A DNA stretch of 64,000 nt from Bizionia saleffrena (GTDB taxonomy: Bacteria; Bacteroidota; Bacteroidia; Flavobacteriales; Flavobacteriaceae), in the NCBI RefSeq assembly GCF_008086175.1, contig NZ_VSKM01000013.1, positions 21,609-85,608 on the forward strand. Reading direction: 5' to 3'. The notes below the pieces were generated by a model. The model did no database searches and had not been told where the DNA came from. It was given only the letters and a program-made list of their open reading frames with translations. Each line of letters opens with the position of its first letter. The stretch's first letter is position 1. Below are positions 9,583-17,749 of this stretch, piece by piece. A program made the translations under genes and the position numbers.

Positions 9583-9701
9583 AGCGCTGTTTTAGGTGTT
9601 ATTTTACAATTGTATCTATTGAGCCTGTTGTGTTTTGCTACATTAGTACCTAAACCAAAACAGCGTATTTTATTTAAACATGTTTGATAAATGTCGAAAA
9701 A

Positions 9702-10241
9702 ATGAAATTTAAACCGTATCCAGAAATAAAATCAGAACGCCTTTTTCTTAGACAAATAAAGGAATCGGACGCTAAAGCTATCTTGTTTTTACGGTCTGAT
9801 AAAACCGTCAATACATTTATTGAAAGGCCTGAAAACAGAAAAACTAAAAATATATCCGATGCCCTAGAATTCATCAAAGAAGTGGATAATAATATCGAAT
9901 CTAATCAGTCAATTGCTTGGGGAATAACTTTTATTAGTGATCCTAAACTTATTGGAACAATTTGTTTGTGGAATTTTTCTCAAGACAATACAACGGCGGA
10001 AGTTGGGTACGATTTGAATCCTAAATTTCAAAATAAAGGGATTATGAGTGAAGCTCTAAAAAAGATTATAGAGTATGGTTTTAAAGACTTAAATCTTGAC
10101 AAAATTGAGGCCTTTACACATATTGAAAATGAGAATTCTAAAAAACTATTAGTAAAGAATGGATTTCACTTTAATGAGAATAGAAAGGATCTAAATAATA
10201 AATCGAATATTATCTTTGAAATTGAAAATGTCAGACATTAA
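9702..10241 (+). CDS. GNAT family N-acetyltransferase (RimJ/RimL type)
   Basis: A 179-residue acetyltransferase. ATG 9702 is preferred to an upstream in-frame TTG at 9684, because the domain begins at once with KSERLFLRQIKESDAKAI. The acetyl-CoA region is degenerate but recognisable: EVGYDLNPKFQNKGIMSEAL (the usual Q/RxxGxG/A loop reads QNKGIM) and a closing AFTHIENENSKKLLVKNGF. Such proteins acetylate N-termini or small amines with acetyl-CoA. It stands alone after the operon terminator; substrate unknown. Confidence 0.85.
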   Translation: MKFKPYPEIKSERLFLRQIKESDAKAILFLRSDKTVNTFIERPENRKTKNISDALEFIKEVDNNIESNQSIAWGITFISDPKLIGTICLWNFSQDNTTAEVGYDLNPKFQNKGIMSEALKKIIEYGFKDLNLDKIEAFTHIENENSKKLLVKNGFHFNENRKDLNNKSNIIFEIENVRH

Positions 10242-10421
10242 CCAGCGGTAGAAAAAACTAAATAAGACACTTAATTAAGAGTTTGTGCTTTTTTTGTTTC
10301 ACCTGATTGTTATGCTGTAAGTTTCCAATACCAGAATCGTCAATTTCCATTTGCAAAAATATAATTTGCAAGCTGAAAAACCACGTCTACTTTCAATCCA
10401 AGAACCGTCAACCTTATAAAT

Positions 10422-10459
10422 AAAAACCTGCCAAGCAAAAAAGCGTGGCAGGTTTTTTT
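10422..10459. terminator. bidirectional terminator between convergent genes
   Basis: Stem CCTGCCA (10427-10433) pairs with TGGCAGG (10446-10452). It is preceded by five A and followed by seven T, so it can end transcription from either side. It lies between the plus-strand acetyltransferase and the minus-strand M24 peptidase. The 10242-10420 stretch before it shows nothing else I can name. Confidence 0.8.
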
Positions 10460-10518
10460 AACTGCTATTTCGTAAAACGATACTGTTATGTTTGGGAGTC
10501 CGCTTTTAAATAAAACCC

Positions 10519-11727
10519 TTACACACCAAAAGGATTATCTATGCTGTGCGCTGGTTCTGTAAACCATTGTGGGCCTTCTTCTGTCATATAAATATGATCT
10601 TCTAAACGTATACCGAACTCCTCTGGTACAACAATCATAGGTTCTATGCTAAACGCCATTCCTGGTTGTAGCTTGATGTCATTTCCTTTTAAAATAAAAG
10701 GATGCTCATGGATTTCAAGTCCAATACCGTGACCGGTTCTATGTGGTAGTCCCGGTAAATCATAATCAGGGCCTAATCCGTCCTTTTCTAATTGTACTCT
10801 AACTTGGTCATCAATATGGCCACAAGAGAGACCGAGTTGAGCGGCATTAAAAGCGGCTAATTGTGCAGCTTTTTCGTTGGCCCAAATTTTCTTTTCCTTA
10901 TCTGTGGCGTCGCCATAACTATAAGTTCTAGTGATATCTGAAATATAGCCATTGTATTGGCAGCCCGTATCCATTAAAACGATTTCATTTTCTTTTAAAG
11001 GTTTTGGCGATTTTACACCGTGAGGAAAGCTAGAATCTTTGCCAAAGAGAACAATACAAAAGTAAGAGCCACTAGCGATACCTAGTTTTTGGTGCGCTTT
11101 ATGAATAAAACGTTCTACTTCGCTGGTGGTAATACCTGGTTTTAAAATTCTCGCCGCTGCTTGATGTACTTGCATAGTTAAGTCCATCGGGTACTGAATG
11201 TGAGCGATCTCAGCGTCACTTTTAAGTATTCTGAGGTCTCTAATCAACTCTTCGGCACTGCTGATAATAAATTTTTTGTGTTCCTGAAAACGTGAAACCA
11301 CCGTAAAAGAGGTGGAATCATCAACGGCTAGACGGGTGCCTTCTTCTACAACGTCTGCTATTTTTTGAACAGGCGATTCGTACTCCAACCACGAGATGAA
11401 TTCACCATCAATTCCTATAAAATCATTGAACGTACCTATTTCAAATTCTGGAACGACATATTTAAGAGTTCCATCGGCAAAAAGAACGGCGCCCACTAAG
11501 CGTTCTGACGGATGCCATACCGTATTTGTGAAGTAGTATAAATTGGTGCCGGCATTAATATATAACGCATCCAACCCTTTTGCTTTTAAAGTTGCACAGG
11601 CTTTATTAAGTCTGTTTTGGAACTCTTTCTCAGCTATAGGAGCAGGCTTTGTTATTGGCTCGCTTAATTTTGAAAGTTCTTCTTCTGGTGTACTACCACC
11701 AATACCGTAGGATCTGTTACTATTCAT
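10519..11727 (-). CDS. Xaa-Pro aminopeptidase-like M24 peptidase
   Basis: A 402-residue creatinase/aminopeptidase P family protein. Residues about 30-165 are the N-terminal creatinase domain and about 170-395 the pita-bread catalytic domain. The five metal ligands are visible: two Asp in LMDTGCQYNGYISDITRTYS, His in HRTGHGIGLEIHEHPF, Glu in FSIEPMIV and Glu in IRLEDHIYM. It would cut an N-terminal residue before proline using two metal ions; no signal peptide is seen, so it is cytoplasmic. It is transcribed alone and is followed by the bidirectional terminator. Confidence 0.92.
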   Translation of the reverse strand: MNSNRSYGIGGSTPEEELSKLSEPITKPAPIAEKEFQNRLNKACATLKAKGLDALYINAGTNLYYFTNTVWHPSERLVGAVLFADGTLKYVVPEFEIGTFNDFIGIDGEFISWLEYESPVQKIADVVEEGTRLAVDDSTSFTVVSRFQEHKKFIISSAEELIRDLRILKSDAEIAHIQYPMDLTMQVHQAAARILKPGITTSEVERFIHKAHQKLGIASGSYFCIVLFGKDSSFPHGVKSPKPLKENEIVLMDTGCQYNGYISDITRTYSYGDATDKEKKIWANEKAAQLAAFNAAQLGLSCGHIDDQVRVQLEKDGLGPDYDLPGLPHRTGHGIGLEIHEHPFILKGNDIKLQPGMAFSIEPMIVVPEEFGIRLEDHIYMTEEGPQWFTEPAHSIDNPFGV

Positions 11728-12612
11728 TTTAAATGTAATTTTATAAATTAATGCTGAAGTTTTCAGCGCTTATTAAATGTTATACGACTAAAAGAATTAG
11801 GGCGTTGGGTTGGAAGGATAATCTAAACTGACTCCAACATTTTTAAATCTAATCCGATTATAATGGCAAGTTCTTGAAAATTGAATAAAACTCTATAGCA
11901 TTTAACTTTTTATTTTTTAGTGTGGGTAATGAATACTATTCGAAAGATTTAAAAGACCGTTACATAAAGGTCTTACGCCATTGGGTAGTTTTAGGTATTT
12001 GGTAGTGGTAATAATTGTGAGAGGAACGAACTATAATGAAGGCCATAATTAACACTTTATCATTATTAATTAGTGTTAGTTCTAAAGCGCGATATGCAAA
12101 TACTAACTAAATTAAGAGAAAATCTTAAAAGGTATAAGGTAAAGATTACAATCCTCTTTTTCATTAAGAAAAGGTTTAAGCGATAGCGAACCTTACTTAA
12201 ATATGAAAAGCATAACTATAAAAATGCTCGGTTAGCACTACCACAACAAGAGAATGTTTGTTTCGAATTGTTTTTCTTTACAACCGCAAAACGATATGGT
12301 GCGGAGTCAGAACCCGATAACAATTAAAACAGTTCTATACGGTAATAAATACTAATTAAAATGGATTTTGGAGGCTATTGTGGTATTCTCTTAGTAACCA
12401 ATGAGGTCATTTAATAGGGTGATTAGTTTCTAAATTTAATAAATAGAGTGGAGTAATAAGCGATGTAGAGACTTTAATTTGTTAATGAGTCTTTGGGGTA
12501 GCGTATTCATTGCTTTATTTCAAAAGACTAGAAAACAAAAAAACTTTCGGTTTGGTAACTAAAGATTTTCAAGAGTTATAAATTAAAATAATTGATGAAC
12601 GATGATATAGCA
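11728..12612. other. 885-base region without a recognisable gene
   Basis: I see no open frame longer than noise and no family signature on either strand. A small hairpin GCTGAA-GTT-TTCAGC sits at 11753-11767 just upstream of the M24 peptidase gene. The stretch is probably decayed or regulatory DNA. Confidence 0.5.
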
Positions 12613-14076
12613 TTATCTCACAGTTAAATTTAGGGATACTGTGAGCATATTTCCGGATCCTGAATAACGCTCAGCCCAAACCTCTATATAATCGTCTGTA
12701 TCTAATTCAATAGTTCCTATGATAGGAAGCGCTATAATCTCTTGATCAGTTGTAGCTCTTCCATAAACCTTAGTTTGAGTAATTACTGAAGCTGAACCGT
12801 TATCTTCTCCTTTGGCTACGTATAGTATATAAATTGTTGGTGAATCTGATAAATTCCTAGCTTGAAAAGAAATAGAAGCATTAGCTCCAAAAAACCTTTT
12901 TTTACTTCCTCTATAAACAATTTTGTTATCTCCATCTTTTTCAAAACGGAATAGGCTGTTGGAAGTGGTTGCACCTATGACCTTTTCTCTACTACTTGTT
13001 CCTGTACCAGTAAATAAAGTTGACACTCCACTACCAACCGATGCCGTGAAGTTAATATCACCTGTGGCAACATCATCATTCTCTCTTGGTATTCCTGGTG
13101 CCCCTGCAGTCCAAGCATTACTAAAATTATAGCCTGCGTAAGACCCAGTAGTGTAACCTTTAACATATCCAGAAGTCGCTGAAGTTGTCCCAGAAAAAGC
13201 TGTGCCTTGTAAAATTCCAGTCGCAACAACAGGATTGCTGCTAACGTCCAAGGCCACATCCGCCCCATTCACCGTGCTAAAACCACTTACTTTCTCTATT
13301 AAACCAAAGGTTCCCGTAAAGGTTTCAAATGTTCCATTATTAGAACTGAACCATCCTTGATTGTTCAATAGCAAATTACCAATATTAGAATACGTGATGC
13401 CATTGGTATTACCTACGAACTGGACAATATTGCTAAAGTATAATCCGAAGCCTGAAATACTTCCAACAGAGTTCATTCCAAATATAATAGTATTTTGAAC
13501 TAAAAGTGTCTCGGTAGCTGAGCCCGTGATTTCAAATGCTTTTGCGCCTACTAAAGTTACATTTCTAATACTACCACCTGTACTTCCTTTAAAAACAGTT
13601 CCACCTGTATATGAGAGTACATCTTCATTGGCATCCATACCAGAAACATAGGCATTATTTAAATCGATGGGGTTTAATAAGGTTATTGTACCATTAATTT
13701 CATAATAGGTGTTTTCATCTAACAAATAGCTGGAGCCTCCGTCGATTAATTCTTGTGCTAAATCGGCGGCAGATTTTATAAGCTTATAATTATTCCTTTT
13801 AACACTAGCGTCGTTAGCAAGAGCTATCCAAGAGGTTGTAGTGGTATTATAGTAGAAGAAAGTGTCCTCATCGGTATCAAAGACCAATAAACTTTCTGCC
13901 GGGCTGGTTATTCCGGTACGTTCTACAGTGGTTACTCTTGGTGCTAAGAATCCTTGAGAATTAGATGTAATATCTAAGGCCGCAGAAGGATCAGGAGTTA
14001 TTGTACCAATTCCTACTTGTCCGTAGGAAAAAGTGGTAAGTAATATAAATATAAGGAGAAGTTTTTTAGATTTCAT
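12613..14076 (-). CDS. secreted surface protein with GIGTxTP N-terminal motif
   Basis: A 487-residue exported protein. Residues 1-19 (MKSKKLLLIFILLTTFSYG) form a signal peptide, followed by the VGIGTITPDPSAALDI motif that opens many Bacteroidota surface and tail-fibre-like proteins, and then an ERTGITSPAESLLVFDTD segment. Residues about 110-300 are rich in Thr, Ser, Gly and Asn, in a repetitive beta pattern that fits a beta-helix or fibre. The C-terminal 150 residues resemble a beta-sandwich. I know of no enzymatic role. It has its own promoter region to the right and no clear operon partner. Confidence 0.78.
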   Translation of the reverse strand: MKSKKLLLIFILLTTFSYGQVGIGTITPDPSAALDITSNSQGFLAPRVTTVERTGITSPAESLLVFDTDEDTFFYYNTTTTSWIALANDASVKRNNYKLIKSAADLAQELIDGGSSYLLDENTYYEINGTITLLNPIDLNNAYVSGMDANEDVLSYTGGTVFKGSTGGSIRNVTLVGAKAFEITGSATETLLVQNTIIFGMNSVGSISGFGLYFSNIVQFVGNTNGITYSNIGNLLLNNQGWFSSNNGTFETFTGTFGLIEKVSGFSTVNGADVALDVSSNPVVATGILQGTAFSGTTSATSGYVKGYTTGSYAGYNFSNAWTAGAPGIPRENDDVATGDINFTASVGSGVSTLFTGTGTSSREKVIGATTSNSLFRFEKDGDNKIVYRGSKKRFFGANASISFQARNLSDSPTIYILYVAKGEDNGSASVITQTKVYGRATTDQEIIALPIIGTIELDTDDYIEVWAERYSGSGNMLTVSLNLTVR

Positions 14077-14561
14077 AATGATAAGGGATTCATTAGTTAT
14101 TCAAAATATCATCGTAAATTTATGTATTTTAACGTTAAAAACAAACATTTAATCCTATTAATATAAGATTAGAACCTTTTTTAACATTTTAAAATTCGTA
14201 AATATTGAAATAGTAAGTAACATCTTACATAGTAAATTATAAAACTACGAGTATCTTTTATGAGTAAGAATAAAATTGGATTGTCTTTTATTACGAAGGC
14301 TTTTCCATAATGAAATAGTAGATTTAGGCAACTACTTTAATTAACGGCATAAGTCTAAACCTTATATAAAATCTGACTAAAAAAGCTTTGAAATGGGTTT
14401 CTTATTTGCGTTCAAGAGATTACTTAGAAAGACGTAGATAAAAAAGAATTGTGGGTCAACTAAAATTCATACTCCAGTTTGGCATTGATACAGACCGAGG
14501 TCTAAATCAGACTTAAAAAAAACAGAATATTAATTACAAAAAAGAAATACACATTACACCA

Positions 14562-14855
14562 TTAAGAAAAGAACTCCTTTTTCACATTTTCGAAATAGGT
14601 GTCACTAACGGGTATTTCAATCTTAGATAAGTTTACATCGCAACCATTAAGACCTATTACCTTTTATTTATGGACTAAAAAAGAACGATGTTCACCCATA
14701 AATAAAGCTGTGGATAATTCGTTAATAAGCTTAGTAAGTTATTGGTTGGCCATTAACATTTACCGTCTGCTGCATGGTAAATACATATTCGCAGTCGCTT
14801 TCAATATAAACTATATTAGTGTAGAGCAGATTGTGTAAGTCGTAACCTAATTTTA
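14562..14855 (-). pseudogene. remnant of a LytTR-family response regulator (C-terminal DNA-binding domain)
   Basis: On the minus strand three frames together spell a LytTR domain: YTNIVYIESDCEYVFT, then after a frameshift LTKLINELSTALF and HRSFLVHK, then an in-frame TAA, then KVIGLNGCDVNLSKIEI and IPVSDTYFENVKKEFF to the stop at 14562-14564. The receiver domain is missing altogether. This is the conserved DNA-binding half of AlgR/AgrA-type regulators, disabled by at least one frameshift and one nonsense codon. The plus-strand open frame over the same bases is its shadow. The rest of 14077-15019 shows nothing I can name. Confidence 0.72.
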
Positions 14856-15019
14856 TAATAAGATGATTTGGTCTTTAAGTAACACTTTGTTGCAAAGAGA
14901 GTTTTTCAAAACAAAAGTTGATATTTTACATAACTACGGCGGACACAAAAGATTATAGTTATTAAAATTAAACTTTATTTCATTATATTTAGAATATAAA
15001 TAAAATAAAAGAGGTATTT

Positions 15020-15442
15020 ATGAAAATAAAAACTAAACCACCAGCTTCCTTTTGGGCTATAGGTATTTTTGCTCTTATATGGAACATTATTGAATTATAC
15101 TTAACGACTTATCAAATGGACTTCCTACAAGAAAATACCACAGCTGAAGAATTTGCAGTTTTGCAATCGGTACCACTATGGTACGGAATTACGTTTGTAG
15201 TTGCCATATTCTCTGAAACATTAGGTGTTTTTATGCTTTTATTAAAGAAAAAATGGGCTATCAAATTTTTCGCAGTTTCATTGATTACCCTAGTCTTAAC
15301 AGAGCTGTATTGGTTATTTATTATCGATATTAACAATTCTTCATTTGTTTTATCAATTTTAGTGCCTATTGTAGTTATTGGAGTAGCCATATTCCTTTAT
15401 TTATATAGTAAAAGAGCGGCTAAAAAAGGTTGGATCATTTAA
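15020..15442 (+). CDS. four-helix membrane protein of unknown function
   Basis: A 140-residue integral membrane protein with four hydrophobic helices (about residues 11-30, 50-73, 78-104 and 108-131) and a basic C-terminus (SKRAAKKGW). The AIGIFALIWNIIELYL start of helix 1 is the pattern of a small conserved Bacteroidota and proteobacterial membrane family without known role. It stands alone, with an AGAGG purine run shortly before the ATG. Confidence 0.7.
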   Translation: MKIKTKPPASFWAIGIFALIWNIIELYLTTYQMDFLQENTTAEEFAVLQSVPLWYGITFVVAIFSETLGVFMLLLKKKWAIKFFAVSLITLVLTELYWLFIIDINNSSFVLSILVPIVVIGVAIFLYLYSKRAAKKGWII

Positions 15443-16193
15443 AGCTCTTTAACCACGGAGTATTTTTACTGGATTTTAGTGTTTCATAAAAGTCTTGAGA
15501 CTTACTATTTAATTTTAAAAGTTTTAAAGCTTAAATTATTTGAAATCTATCGCTTTCATTAAATGAGTAATTTGTTTTATTTTTTTTAAGAACTTCATTT
15601 TGCTATTTTAGTTATTGATTTTGTTTAAACTCTAATACTAGTAATATGATATCGTTTTAACTAAAATAACTAAAACTCTTTATATAGTTGAAGCTATTTG
15701 AATAAGATTTCAAGTTTTAGGATTATTCTTAAAACTGGTATATCATTTTTTAGAGTTGAGAACTCCTTTTTGTGTGCCAAATCGTATTCACTAATTAAGT
15801 CCTATTTTAAAGGATAAATGTAATGAAACAATGCGGTTTTGAAAACAGAAATTACACTGTTTCCCCTGATTAATGTATATAAATTTGTTAATTATTTTTT
15901 CTTATTATTATTATTATTATATACAATAATTTATTTTTATATAGCGTTGCTATTGATTAATCCTATTTCATACTCTTTGTGTGATTTTAGTATTTGTTAT
16001 TAATAGTTTAAAAATAGAGTAAAGACTTATACAGGCTATAAAGTAATATAACTAAGTTATGTAATCATAAAACCAGCTAACTGTTAAAATAGAGACTGTC
16101 TATATATTTAAAAAACAGACAAATAGGAGTATTAGATACTTCAAGAAAATTAATCAAAAAAAGTAAAAAAAGAAACGCTTTCTTTTAAAACAA
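15443..16193. other. 751-base AT-rich intergenic region
   Basis: I see no gene here. It contains a TTA microsatellite at 15902-15920 and long A/T tracts, and it leads into the lipoprotein gene at 16194, whose promoter it probably contains. Confidence 0.5.
15902..15920. repeat. TTA trinucleotide microsatellite (about six copies)
   Basis: Six consecutive TTA units lie in non-coding DNA about 275 bases upstream of the ATA-started lipoprotein gene. Such runs can change length by slippage; any regulatory effect is unproven. Confidence 0.6.
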
Positions 16194-16715
16194 ATAAAAA
16201 GAAAATTTCTAGCCATCTTTGTATTTACAGCATTATTAACTGTTACTTCTTGTTCAACAGATAATTCAGAATTATCACCATCTGATCAAGGTAACATCAT
16301 TAAGGATTTACCCATTAATAATCTAAATAAAGAAAACTTAAGTGATAACATCATTGAACATTTTTCGATTATTAGAAATAACTCCAATGAATTATATATT
16401 ATTGATGATGTTGTTTCATCTGATAATAATATAAATGAGCAACTGCAAGGCTTAGTAATGACTTTTGATGCAGAAAATAAAACAGGTTATTTCACTAAAG
16501 ATAAAGAAGTTGGAAGAGCTCCTTTCTATTTAATTTTAACAGATGAAGCATCTCAAGTTTATGGTATACACTTATCAAAATTACCAGGATGGTTATGTAC
16601 TTCTAAATGTGTTTTAGATGGTTTTGCTATGTCTTTATTGGATGGACCTGCTCCAATTATGGATAGTGCAGCCGCATTATATACGTATGTATGTGTAAAA
16701 AATTGTAAGAATTAA
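16194..16715 (+). CDS. small Cys-containing lipoprotein; start codon is ATA
   Basis: The open frame runs from a stop at 16164 to 16715, but contains no ATG, GTG or TTG before an internal ATG at 16458. Translating from ATA 16194 gives IKRKFLAIFVFTALLTVTSC, a textbook lipoprotein signal peptide with its lipobox Cys, so the gene probably began at ATG and now reads ATA. The mature part is about 150 residues, acidic and Asn-rich at first. Its C-terminal 45 residues carry four Cys as LCTSKC and VCVKNC. It would be anchored to a membrane by lipid. Family unknown. Starting at 16458 would remove the export signal. Whether ATA initiates here is open. Confidence 0.6.
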   Translation: MKRKFLAIFVFTALLTVTSCSTDNSELSPSDQGNIIKDLPINNLNKENLSDNIIEHFSIIRNNSNELYIIDDVVSSDNNINEQLQGLVMTFDAENKTGYFTKDKEVGRAPFYLILTDEASQVYGIHLSKLPGWLCTSKCVLDGFAMSLLDGPAPIMDSAAALYTYVCVKNCKN

Positions 16716-16718
16716 GAT

Positions 16719-16976
16719 ATGAATAGTTTAACAATAATACCTTTAGTTGTTTTAGCTCTTTTGATTTACTTCATTAAGTATAAGAGAGATAATAAGATTA
16801 TTAGATCGTTCTATTTTCAAACATTTTTAATTATACTAATTAGTACAATTCTTATTTTAAATATAATAAGTTTTAAAAACGATACTTCAATTGTTAAAAT
16901 AATTGCACTTAGTATGATTTTAATTTTTAGTATACCTAGATATTTAAAAAAACTTCAAACTAAAATTAAAAATTAG
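16719..16976 (+). CDS. small two-helix membrane protein
   Basis: An 85-residue protein starting three bases after the lipoprotein stop. Two hydrophobic helices (about residues 4-19 and 32-48) and a third weaker one (about 55-72) are followed by a Lys-rich end (YLKKLQTKIKN). The tight spacing implies co-expression with the four-Cys lipoprotein. No family recognised. A terminator follows at once. Confidence 0.6.
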   Translation: MNSLTIIPLVVLALLIYFIKYKRDNKIIRSFYFQTFLIILISTILILNIISFKNDTSIVKIIALSMILIFSIPRYLKKLQTKIKN

Positions 16977-16992
16977 TAACGTAGTAAACTAT

Positions 16993-17051
16993 AAAAAAAA
17001 TAGTAGTTAAGTGCATAATGTAAATTTTGTGCTTTTCTACTATTTTTTTTT
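16993..17051 (+). terminator. terminator after the lipoprotein/membrane protein pair
   Basis: Eight A precede the stem AATAGTAG (ending 17006), which pairs with CTACTATT (17037-17044); an inner partial stem and then a run of eight or more T follow. The symmetric A and T tracts allow termination from either side. Confidence 0.7.
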
Positions 17052-17290
17052 GTAACTGAAAATAATAACCTTTTATTATGATGCTTGTCAAACATAAAAG
17101 TGTTAGTTTGTATTATGAAAAATATACTGCCATTAATAATTATTATTTCTTTTTCTTTCTTTTTTCATCTTTTAAAATTAAGAGTTTATACCTTAACTTT
17201 GTGTGGATGCTAAGTTAGGATATCCAGTATTCCCTGTGCTACTAAATTCCAGTCTCTTTGCACCACTTGTTTCGTGTTCTTACCTACCTA

Positions 17291-17749
17291 TCAGCGTCTT
17301 TTTACGTGTAGATACAATGTATTTCCTGTAAGAATAGTTATTTCTTTATGAAATCCAGAGGCTATTAATATACGGTTAGCGTCTTCTTTAGGAGTTACAT
17401 TTCGTTCTTCTAAATAGAGCAGCATTACTTCAGCATTGTCAGAGATGTTGCTAGGCCTGTTAATAATCGCATTATTACTAAACTGATAAGACCAATAATT
17501 ATAATAGGTTGTGACCATATCTATCTGAAAGCTTTCCCCAAACCACTACAAATAGTAACTGGAAAAACGGATAGATGCTTGTGAGTAATCCAATATGAAC
17601 TTAATAAGGTCGGGATCGAGATTGTCTTTTAATGCTAATCTTTCGGTGTAGTAGGGCAGGGTCGGTAATAAAATACAGTAACCCAACATTATTACAAATA
17701 AACTCAACAAGATTATAAATATCTTGTTGAGTTTTTCTTTCCTTTTCAT
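17291..17749 (-). pseudogene. decayed MFS transporter (TetA/multidrug type), with an unrelated tail
   Basis: The start MKRKEKLNKIFIILLSLF and LLPTLPYYTERLAL is the first helix and loop of a Tet-type MFS exporter. After LIKF the frame shifts: HIGLLTSIYPFFQLLF and WGKLSDRYGHN (the MFS motif A loop) continue in a second frame, and PIIIIGLISLV in a third. Only about three of twelve helices remain. The last frame (EERNVTPKEDANRILIAS to the stop at 17291) does not look like MFS and may be another gene's end. It lies directly downstream of the copper ATPase on the same strand. Confidence 0.72.

Noticed and set aside
14599..14838. Plus-strand open frame of 79 codons
   Set aside because: It lies opposite the LytTR remnant, whose minus-strand frames match a known domain; the plus frame matches nothing.
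17115..17213. Short hydrophobic plus-strand frame after the terminator
   Set aside because: Thirty-two codons with low-complexity Ile/Phe content, no neighbour context, likely chance.
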